Below are positions 1-8,186 of a stretch of DNA of 33,651 nt, piece by piece. This stretch comes from Pleurocapsales cyanobacterium LEGE 06147 (GTDB lineage Bacteria > Cyanobacteriota > Cyanobacteriia > Cyanobacteriales > Xenococcaceae): contig JADEWQ010000063.1 of assembly GCA_015207585.1 (NCBI GenBank), positions 1 to 33,651 on the forward strand, given 5' to 3'. The notes under the pieces are model-generated. The model did not search any database. It saw only the letters and a program-made list of their open reading frames with translations, and had not been told where the DNA came from. Made by a program: the position numbers and the translations under genes. The first letter of the stretch is position 1. Each line of letters opens with the position of its first letter.

Positions 1-259
1 GACACAATTGAGCTAGAGTTAAATCATTACATTCTTGAAGATATTGAACAATTTGTTCTCTATAAAGTTGTAATTGACCAACTGTCGGAGTCCCTAAACG
101 TTCTGGTAAAAGTGTTCCCTGTTCTCGAGCGCGTTTAAGTAATCTTTGTCCAAAACTTAGACTGACCTGAAAACGTTTTGCTAATTGCCGATAAGAATCG
201 TTTCCTTGCTTATAAGCTTGGACAACTTTCTGCCGTAAATCCAGGGAATAAGGTTTCAT
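1..259 (-). CDS. IS630-type transposase, N-terminal part (cut by window edge)
   Basis: Reading the minus strand from ATG at 259 gives an open frame of 86 codons that runs off position 1. It begins MKPYSLDLRQKVVQAY and continues with a helix-turn-helix pattern (RQLAKRFQVSLSFGQRLLKR, about residues 24-43), typical of the DNA-binding N-terminus of IS630/Tc1-type transposases found in cyanobacteria. The DDE catalytic domain would lie left of the window, so I cannot say whether the copy is intact. No terminal inverted repeat could be identified with confidence upstream of the start. The sequence differs from the transposase start at 33586, so these are two distinct IS630 groups. Confidence 0.75.
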   Translation of the reverse strand, partial: MKPYSLDLRQKVVQAYKQGNDSYRQLAKRFQVSLSFGQRLLKRAREQGTLLPERLGTPTVGQLQLYREQIVQYLQECNDLTLAQLC

Positions 260-620
260 CTTTGTGCGAGCGCGAATCTAATCCAATTCCTGTATTCTAT
301 CTTGCTGCAAACCGCTATAATCTATCAGCAAACTCAATCAAAGAGACATCGGTTACCCGCCTGTGTTACTAGACAGGTAATGGTAAAGCGAATGCAGAGT
401 TGGAAAGAGATGACTGGGGTTAGTGTATCTATTTAGAGGCAGGAGAATTGTTTTTCCAGGAAAATAGTAGCTGTTTGCTCTTTGGGTAACTTATACTAAA
501 TTGCTAAATTTCTGCTACAAATTAATCTCTGTAAGGGCGCATAACCATGCGCCCCTACAAAATATTATGTTGCAACTAAAAAATAAATTGATATTAATTT
601 GACAATACCCGTATGAATGC
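260..620. other. Non-coding stretch between transposase and amidase relic
   Basis: No gene could be supported here. It should contain the outer end of the IS element on its left side and it holds one 28-bp palindrome at 531-558 (listed separately). The short frame at 178-372 overlaps the transposase on the other strand and has no family resemblance. Confidence 0.5.
531..558. repeat. 28-bp dispersed palindrome, copy 1
   Basis: Arms GTAAGGGCGCAT and ATGCGCCCCTAC around AACC; 11 of 12 arm positions are complementary. It belongs to the same family as the copies at 18526, 19013, 23806 and 25711: all are exactly 28 bp, and four of the five end in CCCTAC. It lies 62 bp beyond the 3' end of the amidase relic. 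Confidence 0.85.
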
Positions 621-1583
621 TCAATAGCCCGATGGATTTTGGAAACTACCAACTACTTGGTCAAGCTCTTGAGCGATCGCCAGCAATTCCATTTCTCGCC
701 ACCGCTTGCCAACAATTTGCATTCCAATCGGAATAACCACAACCGGATGACCTGTAAAACTGAAGGGTATGGTGTAAGCACCCGATGCCATCAGATACGG
801 CACTTTCCTACCATCGATTGCAACTGCTTCACCTCTAGCGCAATGAGTAAACGCAGGTGTCATCGCAACCGGACAGAGCAATACATGCCACTGTTCGAGT
901 TCCTTATCCATTTGAGCAATCAAGCGATCGCGCTCTGTCAATGCTTGAAAATAACCTTTTAAAGTCGGATTTAACGAAATTAGGAAAGGTATTTCCAGGA
1001 ACGTTACTCAGTTTCCGCAATGAGCGATCGCCTTGCATCGCTTCACGAAATTCTAGAGTAAGGGAGTCACGAACATAATCAAAGTCAAACGGTTGATTAT
1101 AGATTGAAATGTAGGTTGAAATGGCGAAATAAAATTGCCAAGCGGAGATAAAATCAAATCTGATAGTTGCTAACTAGTTTTGCCGTGTTTATTTTACCTA
1201 AGATAATGGCTCCAGCCTCGCGCAAGCGGGCAACTACTGTGGCATCTTCTTTAGGAACGTAATTTTTTAAGGGCTTATAGCCTGCACTGGCGCGAAGTCC
1301 AGCGGTTTCAAAACAGTCTTTAATCGTGATGGAAACGCCATGTAAAGCACCCCAGTTTTCACCACGGGTTAGGGCTTCATCCGCTTGTTTCGCTTTTTGA
1401 CGGGCACGTTCTTCATTCAGCGTGCAGATGGCATTTAGTTTTGAGTTATGTTGGGCAATTTGAGCCAGATAAGCATCTAAAACTTCAACAGCAGAGATTT
1501 CGCGATCCCGCGAATGCGGGTGCTGCCGCACCGCGTATCATCTGAGCGAGTTCATAAGCAGGTGTAAACACGAGATTGCTCAT
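621..1583 (-). pseudogene. Amidase (amidase-signature family) pseudogene
   Basis: Pieces of one amidase gene are readable in order on the minus strand but not in one frame. The start (ATG at 1583, MSNLVFTPAYELAQMIR) is followed by about 25 extra nt, a dispersed repeat, which shifts the frame. The next piece (about 1507-1155) has the catalytic-lysine region SITIKDCFETAG and ends near LGKINTAKLVSNYQ. The Gly-Ser-Ser region that should follow is absent, and the sequence jumps to a late part of the protein (AWQFYFAISTYISIYNQPFD, about 1140-1081). An extra base in the T-run at 957-960 shifts the frame again. The last piece (from about 955) reads LLCPVAMTPAFTH and ends at 621; there VVVIPIG joins MQIVGKRW directly, where relatives have roughly ten further residues. 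Without the Ser-cis-Ser-Lys centre it cannot be active. It starts 2 nt after the ABC ATPase stop, so it was probably its operon partner. Confidence 0.85.
1509..1534. repeat. Small dispersed repeat inserted in amidase gene at a HIP1 site
   Basis: Removing about 25 nt restores MIRDREISAVEV and a CGCGATCGCG (HIP1) sequence, so the repeat appears to have entered inside that site. It shares TGCGGGTGCTGCCGCACCGC exactly (20 nt, 1515-1534) with the 3' end of ctaA at 6792-6811. The exact insertion edges are ambiguous by a few bases because CGC and CGCG flank both sides. Confidence 0.75.
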
Positions 1584-1585
1584 AA

Positions 1586-2566
1586 TTAAATTGTTCCCGT
1601 CTGAAACAGGCGACCGATCACTTCTTCAATGGGTGGCTCGCTGACGTTTAAATCTTGTACGGCTAATTGAGCCAGAAGACGAGAGATAGTTACAGTTAAA
1701 TTTTCCCTCGGTACTAAAAAACGTACTTCTTGCCCTTGTATCGACTCTATTTCTCCATACTGAGCTAATTCTGCTTCGGATAAGGCTTGGGCAAGTTCTA
1801 CTCTGACTTCCCGGCAAGGGGCAAAACGCTCTAGTAGTTCGTTTAAACTACCGTCATAGATTAGTCTTCCCTGATGAATCAATAATACTCTTTCGCACAG
1901 AGCAGTAATATCTGCCATGTAGTGACTGGTTAGGAGAATAGTAGATTGATAGCGGCGATTGTATTCTTTCAAAAATTCTCTAACAGCTACTTGAGCATTA
2001 ACATCTAAACCTAGAGTTGGTTCATCCAAAAATAATACTTGGGGATGGTGTAAAAGAGCGGCGAGTAACTCTGCTTTCATTCTTTCCCCTAAAGATAATT
2101 TTCGTACGGGCTGAGTTAATTTTTTTTCGAGGGAAAGCATCTGAGTCAATTCCTCTAATCTCTGTTGAAAAATTTTGTCGGGGATGTTGTAAACGGCGGC
2201 ATTGATTTTTAGAGAGTCGAGGGCGGGTAAATCCCAGAGTAGCTGTTGCTTTTGCCCCATAACCAGACTCATCTTGCGTAAAAATTGTGGTTGACGACGA
2301 AAAGGCACATAATCAGCTACTCTTAACCGTCCGCTAGAAGGATGAATCAGTCCCGTCAACATCTTGAGAGTAGTTGTTTTTCCCGCACCATTAGGACCTA
2401 AAAAACCAACAATTTCTCCTGGGTTGATATAAAAAGAAATATCTTGGACTGCTTTGACTTGACGATAAGTGCGGCGAAAAAAATGGGTTAAAGTTCCCTT
2501 AATGCCAGGTTCTTTAACCGCAACTGGATAAGTTTTGCTTAACTGCTCGACTATAATAATGGACAT
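1586..2566 (-). CDS. ABC transporter ATP-binding protein (ABC-2 / viologen-exporter-like ATPase)
   Basis: A 326-residue ATPase subunit that would power a membrane transporter at the plasma membrane. The sequence shows Walker A GPNGAGKT (about 57-64), the ABC signature LSLGE (157-161), Walker B VLFLDEP (177-183) and the switch histidine in LLTSHYM (about 215). A C-terminal tail of about 100 residues follows. The insertion before the nucleotide-binding core (KEPGIKGTLTHFFRRTYR, 19-36) is typical of the cyanobacterial ABC-2 ATPase group that includes the Synechocystis viologen exporter ATPase; this resemblance is from memory, not a search. No permease gene is in the window, so the substrate is unknown. 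Downstream is the amidase relic, 2 nt away, suggesting former co-translation. Confidence 0.88.
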   Translation of the reverse strand: MSIIIVEQLSKTYPVAVKEPGIKGTLTHFFRRTYRQVKAVQDISFYINPGEIVGFLGPNGAGKTTTLKMLTGLIHPSSGRLRVADYVPFRRQPQFLRKMSLVMGQKQQLLWDLPALDSLKINAAVYNIPDKIFQQRLEELTQMLSLEKKLTQPVRKLSLGERMKAELLAALLHHPQVLFLDEPTLGLDVNAQVAVREFLKEYNRRYQSTILLTSHYMADITALCERVLLIHQGRLIYDGSLNELLERFAPCREVRVELAQALSEAELAQYGEIESIQGQEVRFLVPRENLTVTISRLLAQLAVQDLNVSEPPIEEVIGRLFQTGTI

Positions 2567-2688
2567 GATGTAAGAAGATTGAATGCTGATATCTGCAATT
2601 AGTTTGCTCGAAGTTCCTATATTTATTTTTGGACAAGAATTACCAAGTTTCTTAGTACAAACTGTAAATTACAGAGATCGAACGACAT

Positions 2689-3372
2689 TCAATTCGAGGC
2701 GCAGGTCATTAAAGTAGTTGGCTTGTCTTTTATTTCGTTAAAAATCAATTCTGAGTCAAGAGCGGATATTTGCACCCATAAATTTTTATCCGTATCCTCG
2801 TGCGTTGAGGAATTAGTTTGCTCGTCGAGTTGAACTAGATTTACTCTAGCTCGATCGAGAAGAGTAGTTTTTTGTGAATTGGAACCGGGTTGAGTGCTAA
2901 TTAAGCCTATTTGCTCGTCTGCTTGGTAACAGTTTTGGGACAGCGATCGCTCAACGACAATTTGATGACCATTTTGTTCGACACTAAGCATTCCTTCAGA
3001 AGAAGTCATTGCGATAAAGTAGGAAAGATTGCCATTATCGGCTCGGTAAGTATGACCGTCTTCTAAAAGATAGGCAGGAAGAAAAATAGAATCGATATAA
3101 CCTTGCTTGGCTTCTCCTGAGTAGAAAAATCGATCGCCTTTGCTACAGATATTGACATAGTAGCTTGGCGTTTCAAAAGCGTATACTTCTACATACTCTG
3201 TACCCATCTGAGTACAATTACGCCAGTCTGCAGTAACTAAAAAGGAATAATCAGAACTAGAAGCAGAAGCGTTATCAGCTTTAGCCGGATTGGCAGTAAC
3301 AGTAGCCAAGCTAACACTTATCAGCGAAACAGCGATCGCTCTATTAAATCTTGGCAATGACTTACTCATCAC
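2689..3372 (-). CDS. Exported protein of unknown function
   Basis: A 227-residue protein with a clear Sec signal peptide: positively charged start (MMSKSLPRFNR), hydrophobic core (AIAVSLISVSLATVTA) and an AKA-type cleavage site near residue 32. The mature part contains two conserved-looking cysteines in NCTQMGTEYVEVYAF and YYVNICSKGDRFFYSGEAK, a third in SLSQNCYQ, and a polar C-terminus. The motif ICSKGD..YSGEAK recurs, as I recall, in unannotated exported cyanobacterial proteins, but I know no function. It is probably periplasmic or cell-surface. It is separated from the ABC ATPase by about 120 nt and need not be in the same transcript. Confidence 0.75.
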   Translation of the reverse strand: MMSKSLPRFNRAIAVSLISVSLATVTANPAKADNASASSSDYSFLVTADWRNCTQMGTEYVEVYAFETPSYYVNICSKGDRFFYSGEAKQGYIDSIFLPAYLLEDGHTYRADNGNLSYFIAMTSSEGMLSVEQNGHQIVVERSLSQNCYQADEQIGLISTQPGSNSQKTTLLDRARVNLVQLDEQTNSSTHEDTDKNLWVQISALDSELIFNEIKDKPTTLMTCASN

Positions 3373-3554
3373 TTGTTTTCAGGTTTGCTCTTTAGCCAGT
3401 CCATTGACTAGCTACTCTTATTAGCAGTTCCCTTTTGTGGCAACTTATGTAACAAATAAAAATAAAACTTTAAATCATGTTGATATCTCTCAACATTTCG
3501 CCATCTATTTCGGTCTAATGAGTCAAATTATTGCAGTTTAAAAATTATACTTCT

Positions 3555-3598
3555 GTACGCGCTCCCGAAGGGTCCATAGCGACTACCGAAGGTCTTTC
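3555..3598. repeat. Small GAA-loop hairpin repeat, intergenic
   Basis: The stretch contains CCCGAAGGG and ACCGAAGGT, two tiny hairpins with GAA triloops separated by about 14 nt. This architecture matches the repeats inside the sugar transporter gene (16297-16329) and at the ctaA 3' end (6779-6834). It lies just downstream of the rpoZ stop codon. Confidence 0.55.
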
Positions 3599-3613
3599 TG
3601 ACTCCTGCTATAT

Positions 3614-3844
3614 TCAATCTGTCACAATAATTTCTGGTTCGCTCAACTCATCTGACATTTCAATAACAGCACGAATTACTGGTTTCATTGTTAACTCGTC
3701 ATCTCGATCGAACTGTTCATCGCGCAGGCGTTTGGCACGTCTAGCTACTTGAGTAGTAATGCGGTAACGGCTGGAAGCTGCATTAATTAGCTTCTGCGAT
3801 CGCCAGATAATTTCATTGGCATCAAAGGAAATATTTTGAGGCAT
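3614..3844 (-). CDS. rpoZ: RNA polymerase omega subunit
   Basis: A 76-residue protein matching the short omega subunit of cyanobacterial RNA polymerase. Diagnostic stretches are [20 protein letters not shown] (about 11-30), which corresponds to the conserved helix that embraces the C-terminus of beta-prime, and [20 protein letters not shown] near the end. Length is as usual for cyanobacteria. Omega helps assemble the polymerase core and, in cyanobacteria, affects which sigma factors associate with it. The gene is single and divergent from aroE, with about 300 bp between the two starts. Confidence 0.87.
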   Translation of the reverse strand: MPQNISFDANEIIWRSQKLINAASSRYRITTQVARRAKRLRDEQFDRDDELTMKPVIRAVIEMSDELSEPEIIVTD

Positions 3845-4145
3845 TTGAAGCTTTTTAAATAAACAAAAAAAATTAATTTGCTCAATAATCTCTGCAAGCA
3901 GTATTTCGATCTAACTTTTCAAGTTTACTGCTTTAGTTAAACCACAAAAGCTGGTTTATTAAATGAATTTGTTCTAAAAAATATTATCAATTTAAGGTAA
4001 AGAAGGCATCAAGTTCGTGTAATTTTTTGTTTAAGAAATAAAATTGAGAGTATTTTAGAGCGATCGCTTTTTAAAAGTTATTTCGCTCAAGGGCAAATTA
4101 GTATTACCTTCTAGTAGTGATAGTAATTTGTTTCTTTAAACATCG
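3845..4145. promoter_or_regulatory. Divergent intergenic region rpoZ / aroE
   Basis: AT-rich 301-bp spacer between two gene starts, so it must hold the promoters of both. It contains one HIP1 octamer near 4061. I could not assign specific -10 or -35 boxes or operators with confidence. Confidence 0.45.
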
Positions 4146-5021
4146 ATGCGAGTAATTACAGGTAAAACCAAACTACTAGGAGTCATTGGCGATCCTATCG
4201 AGCATTCTCTTTCCCCAGTTATGCATAACGCTGCTATTAGTGAATTGGGACTCGATTATGTCTACGTGCCCTTACCTGTTAAAACAGAAGATTTGAAGAG
4301 AGCGATCGCGGGTTTTGAAGCTATTGGTTTAATAGGCTTTAATGTTACCATTCCCCACAAACAAGCTATTATCCCTCTATTATTAGAAATATCTCCTGCT
4401 GCTCAAATGGTAGGAGCAGTTAACACTGTTTGGCGTACCGAAAGAGGATGGAGTGGCACGAATACTGACGTAGAAGGATTTATTGCTCCCTTAAAAGCAT
4501 TATCGCAGGATTGGCATAAGATAACGCCAGTAATTTTGGGAAATGGTGGGGCAGCTAGAGCAGTGGTTACGGGATTGAGCCAATTAGGGTGTCTGAAACT
4601 GCACGTAGTCGGACGCGATCGCCAAAAATTAGAGCAATTCAAACAGAGTTGGCAAAATTTACCTATTTATGATTCTATTGCCGTTCATGGTTGGACTGAA
4701 TTGCCAGAATTAATTTCAGGGAGTGAATTGTTAGTAAATACTACTCCAGTAGGTATGTATCCCGATGTAGAGCGATCGCCAATAGATGCCGCCTTGCTCG
4801 AACAATTACAACCAGGAGCGATCGCTTACGATCTAATTTACACCCCCAACCCAACTCAATTTCTCAAGTTAGCTCGACAACAAGGAGCAATTGCGATCGA
4901 CGGATTAGAAATGCTCGTACAACAAGGGGCAGCCGCCTTACAAATTTGGCTGCAACAACCAGTTCCCATAGACATAATGCGTCAATCTCTTAAAGAAATA
5001 GTTTATAGGAGAGAAATATGA
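4146..5021 (+). CDS. aroE: Shikimate dehydrogenase
   Basis: Reduces 3-dehydroshikimate to shikimate with NADPH, the fourth step of the cytosolic shikimate pathway to aromatic amino acids and other chorismate products. The 291-residue protein has the substrate motif SLSPVMHN (21-28), NVTIPHK with the catalytic lysine (K72), NTD with the partner aspartate (D108), the nucleotide-binding turn GNGGAARA (132-139), VNTTPVGMYP, and the C-terminal GLEMLVQQGAAALQIW. All key residues are present and length is normal. ATG at 4146 is the first start in frame. No other aromatic pathway gene is nearby. Confidence 0.95.
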   Translation: MRVITGKTKLLGVIGDPIEHSLSPVMHNAAISELGLDYVYVPLPVKTEDLKRAIAGFEAIGLIGFNVTIPHKQAIIPLLLEISPAAQMVGAVNTVWRTERGWSGTNTDVEGFIAPLKALSQDWHKITPVILGNGGAARAVVTGLSQLGCLKLHVVGRDRQKLEQFKQSWQNLPIYDSIAVHGWTELPELISGSELLVNTTPVGMYPDVERSPIDAALLEQLQPGAIAYDLIYTPNPTQFLKLARQQGAIAIDGLEMLVQQGAAALQIWLQQPVPIDIMRQSLKEIVYRREI

Positions 5022-5566
5022 CTTCTACAATCAATAAGAGCAAATAGAAGAATATTTAGCAATGTCAAAGTGCATATCGACAGTAGTGCAGTAAAAATAA
5101 ATTCAAGATATTAAGGCTAAAGCCTTTACTAGATATGGGGACGGGAAGAGTTTTTGTTGTTTTTGATTAAAAACTTATTGTTACAAGATATAAAATGTCT
5201 GAAATAAAAATGACAGATCGTTCTTATTCTATAGAAGAAGTGTTGGATGAGAATTTTCTACCATAAAAGCTTCCATTATATTTAAAAGCGATCGCTTTTC
5301 TTGAGTAATTCTCTTTCCAAAAGAAGCGATCGCTTTTTCTTTGCGCTGCAGAAGTCATACCAAATCCGATTCTGAAAACATACTTTTCGTTTGGGAGTTT
5401 TAATTAGGCTAAAAAGCTTCTGCCCAATAACAATTGGCAGTGCTGCTCCGCAATCTGAATGGAACGCAGTTATTAATTGCGAACTGCGAACTGCGAATTG
5501 CGAACTGCGAATTGCCTTTACCCAACTTTTAAATATTGTATTTCAACAGGATTTAGTATCAGCCCC
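5022..5566. other. Gene-poor spacer between convergent aroE and ctaB
   Basis: About 545 bp with no supported gene. It contains a small hairpin AAGGCT-AA-AGCCTT (5113-5126), a 16-bp palindrome AAAAGCGATCGCTTTT (5284-5299), a second HIP1-centred palindrome at 5324-5338 followed by T residues, and the heptamer repeat at 5478-5512. Because aroE and ctaB converge here, these HIP1 palindromes with T-runs could serve as transcript ends, but that is only inference. Very short frames, such as a 23-codon one starting near 5195, have no support. Confidence 0.5.
5478..5512. repeat. Heptanucleotide tandem repeat (TGCGAAY)x5
   Basis: Five uninterrupted units of TGCGAAC or TGCGAAT, followed by a degenerate sixth (TGCCT). 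Short heptamer tandem repeats are a known feature of cyanobacterial intergenic DNA. It lies about 55 bp beyond the ctaB stop codon. Confidence 0.9.
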
Positions 5567-6520
5567 TTACTGATGCAAGCAGGTAATTACTGCAAGCACT
5601 TGATGAGTTAAGGGTAAACTGTCGATCGCCATTCCCGTGCATAACAGCATCATGTAGAGAATGGAATACTTAAACAGAGAACGGGCTAGTTGTTTATCAG
5701 TGGGTGTTTGTTTTAGTTGCCAAGCCTTGCGGAGAAAAAGAATTCCTAGAAAAAGAGCGATCGCGCCATAGACTATTCCTAACGGACCTAAAGGATAAAT
5801 CAATAACAAAGTGCAGAGCACGACTAACCAAGCATATAGCCAAATTTGCTTAACGGTTAATTCTTCTCCTTCAACTACTGGCAGCATTGGCACTCCTACT
5901 TGGGCATAGTCATCTTTGATCATCAAAGCTAACGACCAAAAATGGGGAGGAGTCCAAAGAAAGACAATTGTAAATAATAACCAAGCAGTCCAACTTAGAT
6001 CCCCTGTCACTGCAGCCCAGCCTACTAGAGGAGGAATAGCACCAGCCGCCCCCCCGATCACGATATTTTGCGTTGAATGGCGTTTTAGTAGGTGGGTATA
6101 AACTAGCATGTAGAATACGATGCCAGACATGGCTAACAGTGCGGCTAGCAGATTAACAAAAACAGTAAGAAGAGTAAAAGAAGATACACCTAAAATAAGG
6201 GCAAAAATGGAGGCGTGAAAGGGTTTAATCTTTCCCGAAGGAAGGGGGCGTTTGCGCGTCCGCGACATCATGTAATCAATGTCTTGGTCATAAATACAAT
6301 TGAGTACTTGGGCTGAAGCAGCCGCTAAAGTCCCTCCTACTAAAGTAACTAACAGTAAGAAAGGGTCAACTTCTCCTGCAGAAGCAATCCACATTGATGC
6401 TGCTGTAGTGATTAGTAGTAGAGGAATGATGCGAGGTTTAGTTAATTGATAGTAACTTTTAATGACGTCCAAAAAATTTTCGTTGCGGCGGGCAATACTT
6501 GTCCCAATCATTATGGTCAT
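5567..6520 (-). CDS. ctaB: Protoheme IX farnesyltransferase (heme O synthase)
   Basis: Transfers a farnesyl group to heme B to make heme O, the precursor of heme A for the aa3 oxidase encoded next door. It is a multi-pass membrane protein of the UbiA family. The aspartate-rich prenyl-diphosphate motif is visible as [18 protein letters not shown], together with [20 protein letters not shown] and the second aspartate-containing loop [19 protein letters not shown] at 6526 is the most upstream start; ATG at 6520 or 6511 is more likely, and 6511 fits a weak GGGA ribosome site better. It lies downstream of ctaA on the same strand with a 250-bp gap, so it may have its own promoter. Confidence 0.93.
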   Translation of the reverse strand: MTIMIGTSIARRNENFLDVIKSYYQLTKPRIIPLLLITTAASMWIASAGEVDPFLLLVTLVGGTLAAASAQVLNCIYDQDIDYMMSRTRKRPLPSGKIKPFHASIFALILGVSSFTLLTVFVNLLAALLAMSGIVFYMLVYTHLLKRHSTQNIVIGGAAGAIPPLVGWAAVTGDLSWTAWLLFTIVFLWTPPHFWSLALMIKDDYAQVGVPMLPVVEGEELTVKQIWLYAWLVVLCTLLLIYPLGPLGIVYGAIALFLGILFLRKAWQLKQTPTDKQLARSLFKYSILYMMLLCTGMAIDSLPLTHQVLAVITCLHQ

Positions 6521-6774
6521 TCCCAAATTCTGTCTTTAATCGATCCAAGGTAATACGTCATAAGACGACTTAGCTTGCTTGAACTGCGTCAAATTCAAGC
6601 CTTATTTGCATTAAAGCGCAATTATTCTATTCGCAGTGCTATTTTTAAGCTTTAATTTTCAATTACTCCTATTTTTTTGTACTAGTAGTAACCGAATCGG
6701 TTTTCGCTAAACTGCTTGCCAAAGTCAATAGTTAGACAAAGTTTAGCAAATTCGGATAAGAGTTTTACGGATAA

Positions 6775-7725
6775 CTATAGCGAGCCCACTTTGCGGGTGC
6801 TGCCGCACCGCTTCGCTGCTACTTCGTAGTCGCGCATTGACAAAACTGTAAAAGCAACTAAAACTCCTAGTAAAGTCGCGCCAACTGCTTGATGAGTTAC
6901 GGTCAAGGGTTCGACTTGAAGGTGTAACTTAAACGTTGCTATCCCCAAAATTATTTGCAACACTACTAAGCCAGCAGCCAGATTAGCTAGTTTTCTCAAA
7001 ATTGCAGACAGTGCGGGAGTGCGCCAAGCTAATCCGATTAGGATCGCAGTTGCGATTATCGGAGGAAAAACACCGATGATATGACTATTCATTACCGTGC
7101 ATAGTTGTGAAGCTCCAAAACATTGATGCAAAGCCCAGCGAGACCCCACTAAGCCTCCGAGTAAACTTTGTCCATAGACAAGGAGAGTAGCAGTTAAACC
7201 CACCCAAGCTAAATTACCTGCAGCTCCCGTTCCCTTATAAGGAGTTAGAGCCGTCGCGATGACAATTAAGGTACTGAAAAACAATAAAGCAGTGCCTAAA
7301 TGGGCAGTAACGATATCAAAGCGTAGTAATTCAGTAACTGTCAGTCCACCGAGAATGCCTTGAAACACGATGAGAAACAAAGCAAAACTGGCAGCCCAAG
7401 GGAGCCAATGAGGTAGAGCGCGCCGATACCACCAGGATAGACCAGCTAAAGCGATCGCGCTCAGACCGATTAGGGCAGCATCTAAACGATGAAACCATTC
7501 TAGGAAAACTTGTAGATTCATCTGTTGAGATGGTACCAGTTGACCGTAACACAGCGGCCAATCGGGGCAAGCTAGACCTGCATTCATTACTCGCGTCGCG
7601 CTGCCCACTGCCATCAATAACAGAGTAGCGATCGCCATCTTCCATACCAAGCGACGAATCCAAATTTGCGGATTTGACTCTGTTTGAGGCGTAGCGAACT
7701 GACGTTGAAATACTGAATTTGCCAT
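6775..7725 (-). CDS. ctaA: Heme A synthase (COX15/CtaA family)
   Basis: Oxidises the C8 methyl of heme O to the formyl group of heme A. The 316-residue protein is a multi-helix membrane protein with the family's conserved parts: GSATRVMNAGLACPDWPLCYGQ (cysteines in the first outer loop), WFHRLDAALIGL, DIVTAHLGTALL, ALHQCFGASQLC and VTHQAVGATLLG, giving the four heme-ligand histidines. The extreme C-terminus (about the last 18 residues, AAKRCGSTRKVGSL at the end) is encoded by a small dispersed repeat (6779-6834) rather than by family sequence, so the tail is probably a neutral extension. Oriented divergently from ctaC and upstream of ctaB. Confidence 0.93.
   Translation of the reverse strand: MANSVFQRQFATPQTESNPQIWIRRLVWKMAIATLLLMAVGSATRVMNAGLACPDWPLCYGQLVPSQQMNLQVFLEWFHRLDAALIGLSAIALAGLSWWYRRALPHWLPWAASFALFLIVFQGILGGLTVTELLRFDIVTAHLGTALLFFSTLIVIATALTPYKGTGAAGNLAWVGLTATLLVYGQSLLGGLVGSRWALHQCFGASQLCTVMNSHIIGVFPPIIATAILIGLAWRTPALSAILRKLANLAAGLVVLQIILGIATFKLHLQVEPLTVTHQAVGATLLGVLVAFTVLSMRDYEVAAKRCGSTRKVGSL
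6779..6834. repeat. Small dispersed repeat forming the ctaA 3' end
   Basis: On the minus strand it contains CTACGAAGTAG, GCGAAGC and GTGC-GGCA-GCAC in succession: compact hairpins with GAA or GGCA loops. Positions 6792-6811 are identical over 20 nt to the insert in the amidase relic (1515-1534). Confidence 0.75.
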
Positions 7726-8186
7726 AGCAATAATTGCTGGTATAAAACTTAATCAAACTAGAGCTGCGTATTACTTAAACTCAAATTACTCTTACTTGAG
7801 TATAAATACCACGCTCTATTTATCACTGTAGCGATGTTTTTTAAGGAGCTACACCCTCTTATAATATTCTTCAGATTGATTTAAGAGTTAATTTATAAAA
7901 ATTTATTTCATCATAAAGAAATCCTAAAACAGATAGATTAAGCCTACCAGACATCTTCTAGCGATCCCAAAAAAAAAGTAAAAAACTAGCCTAAACGCTT
8001 CTACTAACTAACTCTTCTGTTGAACTATGTCTTAGGCTAGTACACAGAGACAACTAAATATCGATCCTGCAAACTTTTGTCTTCTTCAAGCCAACAATCG
8101 CTTTAGCCAAGTACAAGTAATAGATTATATAGTGTTGACCTCTCGCCCTATTACCAGTAGTTCAGATCGCAAACCAAGAAAGACCC
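7726..8186. promoter_or_regulatory. Divergent regulatory region ctaA / ctaCDE
   Basis: A 461-bp spacer between two divergent oxidase operons, so it must contain both promoters. It holds a 10-bp inverted repeat (7985-7994 with 8032-8041) followed on the minus strand by T-runs, listed separately. No coding frame is supported. I did not find a recognisable operator. Confidence 0.5.
7972..8041 (-). terminator. Possible terminator or attenuator upstream of ctaA
   Basis: ACTAGCCTAA (7985-7994) and TTAGGCTAGT (8032-8041) are perfectly complementary with a 37-nt loop. Read on the minus strand, the second arm is followed at once by TTTTT and then a further run of T. It would end a minus-strand transcript about 250 nt before the ctaA start codon. 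The long loop makes it weaker than a classical intrinsic terminator. Confidence 0.35.

Noticed and set aside
639-962. A 107-codon plus-strand frame opposite the amidase relic
   Set aside because: It is a shadow of the amidase reading frames, which have clear family similarity.
5195-5266. A 23-codon frame MSEIKMTDRSYSIEEVLDEN and on
   Set aside because: Looks like the first residues of a small protein, but stops quickly and has no continuation in other frames that I could recognise.
5478-5512. Heptamer repeat as a CRISPR array
   Set aside because: Units are 7 bp with no spacers; it is a simple tandem repeat.
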